A stretch of DNA of 6,937 nt, taken from positions 1-6,937 of the forward strand of contig CAKSQP010000080.1 of assembly GCA_934486965.1 (NCBI GenBank), written 5' to 3'. Under the pieces are notes generated by a model. That model searched no databases and was not told the origin of the DNA. It saw only the letters and a list, made by a program, of their open reading frames with translations. The stretch comes from an uncultured Eubacteriales bacterium (GTDB lineage Bacteria; Bacillota; Clostridia; Oscillospirales; UBA644). The position numbers and the translations under genes are program-made. The first letter of the stretch is position 1. The number at the start of each line of letters is the position of its first letter. Positions 4,887 to 6,937 of this stretch are shown piece by piece.

Positions 4887-5462
4887 TTATTTCCGTCTTT
4901 TTCTCGATTTCAGCCTGAAGCAAAGCCATATAATGATTTCAGCCGGAATGCCGAGAAGAAACAACAGCCACCAGTTATACGACAGAAATGCCACATAAAC
5001 CGCGGAGATTATTCCCCAGACAAGCGCCGAAATATATAAAAAACTCAATATCCGATTTCCCCACAGCGCGTTTTCGACTATGAGAACGATCATGGAAACG
5101 GGGATCGCATAAACAAATATCTGCCATTCGTTTATTCCGCAGAGCCAAAGTACGATAAAGACAAAAAATGCAAGAGTGTACGTTCCGAGAAACGATATCT
5201 GAGTAATTGTCTTATACTTGTTCCGTGCTTTCGGCTTTTTAGCGTCGTCGGGGTGTTCTTCAAGCAGGTAATCGACGGAAACTTCGAAAATACCCGCAAG
5301 TTTTTTCAGAACATAAGCGTCGGGGACAGACTCTCCTCTTTCCCATTTTGAGACGGCTTTATCCGAATAATTTATCTTTTCGCCGAGTTCAAACTGCGTG
5401 TAGCCGTTTGCGACGCGCAATTCCGCTATATTTTTGGCGACCGTCTTTCTGAACTGTTCCAT
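4887..5462 (-). CDS. Membrane-embedded XRE-family transcriptional regulator
   Basis: This 191-residue protein joins a Cro/cI-type helix-turn-helix to a membrane domain. The DNA-binding part spans about residues 7-66: ELRVANGYTQFELGEKI, then the recognition region YSDKAVSKWERGESVPD, then LAGIFEVSVDYLL, a near-consensus HTH_3 domain. After a basic linker (KKPKARNKYK, 75-84) come four predicted membrane helices at about 85-108, 113-131, 137-160 and 163-183, and a basic cytoplasmic end (RLKSRKRRK). The DNA-binding domain is therefore tethered to the inner face of the membrane. Such one-component regulators are common in Firmicutes, but their signals are mostly unknown. GGAGGT upstream of ATG 5462 fixes the start. 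It follows the lipoprotein gene by 67 bases with no terminator between, suggesting co-transcription, and it may act on its own unit. The target is not identifiable. Confidence 0.92.
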   Translation of the reverse strand: MEQFRKTVAKNIAELRVANGYTQFELGEKINYSDKAVSKWERGESVPDAYVLKKLAGIFEVSVDYLLEEHPDDAKKPKARNKYKTITQISFLGTYTLAFFVFIVLWLCGINEWQIFVYAIPVSMIVLIVENALWGNRILSFLYISALVWGIISAVYVAFLSYNWWLLFLLGIPAEIIIWLCFRLKSRKRRK

Positions 5463-5496
5463 TCCGCACCTCCGTTCTTATACATAATACATGGTA

Positions 5497-5507
5497 TTTG
5501 TTACAAA
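5497..5507. promoter_or_regulatory. Small palindrome upstream of the XRE gene, possible operator
   Basis: TTTGT and ACAAA flank a single central T in the 67-base gap before the XRE regulator. XRE proteins often bind short inverted repeats near their own gene, so self-regulation is conceivable. The site is only 11 bases and AT-rich, and no convincing promoter overlaps it, so this is a weak candidate. Confidence 0.25.
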
Positions 5508-5529
5508 ACTTAGATATGACTATATGAAA

Positions 5530-6894
5530 TTATTTACTTTTTGAAAACACATCGGCGGGAAGAACAATTCCTCCCCATTCGGATATCTTAAGTCCCGCAC
5601 CCGCTCTGAGAGCCAAAGGAGCCGCTTTCTGAACGGAAAGATCTATCGGGTGATCGACGGGTACGGCAATTACATAAAGCCTGTTTGCCGATTCGGATTT
5701 TTCCGATACCTCATAAGTAACTTCCGCAGAATTCGGGTCGGAAGCAAGAGAAATATAATAGTATGCGCTCGACGGCAGTTTCTTGGACCAATAAGATACA
5801 AAGTCCTTGCTTTCGTCTTCGGAAAGTCCGAACTCCGCGGCTTTTTCGGTAAAGAAAGACCGAACGTCGTCAAGAGAAATGCAATATCCGGTTGAAAGGT
5901 CGTATTTTGTATTAAGGAAGCCCGACCAGGAAAGGTTTCCGTATTCCGCGCCCGTTGAATCCGTGAAAAATCCGTCGGCAGACGCCGTTACCGTCCATGT
6001 ATCGGAAGACATTTTCGGGAAAGAACCGAACAGCATACCGTCAAGTTTCAGTGCAACCGTAACTTTCGTATTGTCTTCCGCCGGATAAAGATACAGGAAA
6101 GACTCGAAAGAGAGGTTATTTTCCGCTTTATCGCTGTATTTTCTGAAATAGACGGGGTCGCAGTAAAAATTATTTTTACCGTCGGAATACATTGTGTTGC
6201 AAACAGTTATTATCCTGTCTCCGATCTTAAGATCGTCGTCATAAGAGATATCGAAAACAAGGCGTTCGGTACTTCCGTCGGAAAGTTGGACCGTTGAATA
6301 TATTGCGCCGTCGGTTTTGCCTGTGACGATGGATATGTTTGTATATACTTCGCTTTTTGAAACGGAACTTGTTTGAACAAATCTCGTGACATTGAAAACC
6401 GAAGACGTAAACCCTGTTTTCGGAACGGAAACAAGAATAAGCCTGTATTTCGGACCGCCGTCAGCCGCCTGAGAAACGGCTTTTGAAAGTTCGACCGAGA
6501 GTTCGCCTTTACCCGAAGAATACTTAACGTCGGTAACGGTGTTTATCGTGTTTCTTTCGTCTTCCGTGTAGATGAAAACAAGGTCGTGCGAAGAAAAGAA
6601 ATCAGCGGTGTATTTTTTCGAATCAGGGTCGATTATCTGTCCGGGAGCGGAAGAATTTCCGTTTTCCGAAAGCATATAAAACTTCATATAATCAAGGAAG
6701 TTTTCATATTCAAGAACCGTTTTGGTGATAACGATATTGCTTTCCTCATTAGGTGAAAAGTCTTTGAGACGGACAAAATCGATCACTTCATAATCGAAAT
6801 CTATACTTCCCGAATCGTTTTCGTCGATCCCGAGACAGCCTGCAAGAGAAAACAGCATTGCCGCCGCAAGAAGTATCAGCAAAATCTTTTTCAT
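5530..6894 (-). CDS. Two-domain lipoprotein, function unknown
   Basis: This 454-residue protein has a lipoprotein signal: MKKILLILLAAAMLFSLAGC, with lipobox LAGC and lipidated C20, so it should sit on the outer face of the membrane. Residues about 55-160 resemble the PrcB-type C-terminal domain: a 'YENFLDYM' helix, YTADFFSSHDLVFIY, a central strand pair (GELSVELSKAV) and YRLILVSVPK. Residues about 265-415 match a pattern I recall from other clostridial lipoproteins of unknown role: SFLYLYPAED, VTVALKLDG, SDTWTVTASADG, EYGNLSWSGF, YDLSTGYCISLDDVRSFFTEK, FVSYWSKKLP. Between them, 180-250 is probably beta-rich. No enzyme active site is evident. GGAGGA before ATG 6894 fixes the start, although the frame stays open to the window edge. 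It probably shares a transcript with the XRE regulator downstream. Domain resemblance is from memory, not a search. Confidence 0.85.
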   Translation of the reverse strand: MKKILLILLAAAMLFSLAGCLGIDENDSGSIDFDYEVIDFVRLKDFSPNEESNIVITKTVLEYENFLDYMKFYMLSENGNSSAPGQIIDPDSKKYTADFFSSHDLVFIYTEDERNTINTVTDVKYSSGKGELSVELSKAVSQAADGGPKYRLILVSVPKTGFTSSVFNVTRFVQTSSVSKSEVYTNISIVTGKTDGAIYSTVQLSDGSTERLVFDISYDDDLKIGDRIITVCNTMYSDGKNNFYCDPVYFRKYSDKAENNLSFESFLYLYPAEDNTKVTVALKLDGMLFGSFPKMSSDTWTVTASADGFFTDSTGAEYGNLSWSGFLNTKYDLSTGYCISLDDVRSFFTEKAAEFGLSEDESKDFVSYWSKKLPSSAYYYISLASDPNSAEVTYEVSEKSESANRLYVIAVPVDHPIDLSVQKAAPLALRAGAGLKISEWGGIVLPADVFSKSK

Positions 6895-6911
6895 AGTATC
6901 GTCCTCCGTCG

Positions 6912-6937
6912 TCAGTTTTTGATGATCTTTTCCCTTA
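6912..6937 (-). other. Possible 3' end of an upstream gene
   Basis: One minus-strand frame reads REKIIKN and then stops at TGA (6912-6914), 17 bases before the lipoprotein ATG, with the lipoprotein ribosome binding site in that gap. The spacing is typical of neighbouring genes in an operon. Only seven codons are visible, so this may be chance; the promoter of the lipoprotein unit is not in the window either way. Confidence 0.25.

Noticed and set aside
4615..4998. A 127-codon plus-strand frame spanning the degV start, the intergenic gap and the XRE gene end
   Set aside because: It runs through two terminator or promoter regions of minus-strand genes and has no plausible protein features.
5477..5506. 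A possible promoter TTGTAA-18-TATAAG before the XRE gene
   Set aside because: The implied start would fall on the ribosome binding site itself, leaving no usable leader. Co-transcription with the lipoprotein gene is more likely.

Overview
The window looks like ordinary chromosome from a low-to-mid GC Firmicute of the class Clostridia, probably a gut or anaerobic Oscillospiraceae/Lachnospiraceae-type organism. The reasons are strong AGGAGG-type ribosome binding sites, sigma-A promoters with 17-bp spacers, a Na+-translocating decarboxylase beta subunit, a DegV protein of the clostridial 'SCCS' subtype, and a cohesin-type secreted protein. This assignment is inferred from gene content and cannot be pinned to a genus. 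Every gene I can support lies on the minus strand, so transcription runs from high to low coordinates.

In the direction of transcription the layout is as follows. At 6894-5530 is a two-domain lipoprotein; a possible upstream gene may end at about 6912. It is followed at 5462-4887 by an XRE-family regulator fused to four membrane helices, with a terminator at 4838-4872. A DegV-family fatty-acid-binding protein (4704-3817) has its own promoter candidate and terminator. Next is a 225-residue secreted protein (3683-3006) with a C-terminal Ig-like domain and its own promoter. Then comes oadB, the membrane beta subunit of a sodium-pumping decarboxylase (2934-1828, TTG start, consensus-like promoter). 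A 44-residue OadG-like single-span protein (1812-1678) follows it directly, ending at a hairpin terminator. After that is tRNA-Pro(CGG) (1563-1488, CCA encoded) with its own promoter and a long hairpin terminator. Last are a two-helix membrane protein with TPR-like repeats (1403-603) and the 5' part of a secreted cohesin-domain protein (509 to the window edge).

The genes do not form one pathway. Clear functional units are oadB plus the mini-OadG, likely the membrane half of a Na+ pump whose carboxyltransferase and biotin carrier are not nearby, and lipoprotein plus membrane XRE regulator, which are close together with no terminator between them and may be one envelope-related transcription unit. 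The other genes appear to be single-gene transcription units, about half of them encoding exported or envelope proteins of unknown role. I see no CRISPR array, transposase, integrase, phage gene or riboswitch, and no gene-free stretch longer than about 180 bases. Nothing here is clearly a new system. The best leads are the stand-alone oadB/mini-OadG pair, the lipoprotein-regulator pair and the edge-truncated cohesin protein.
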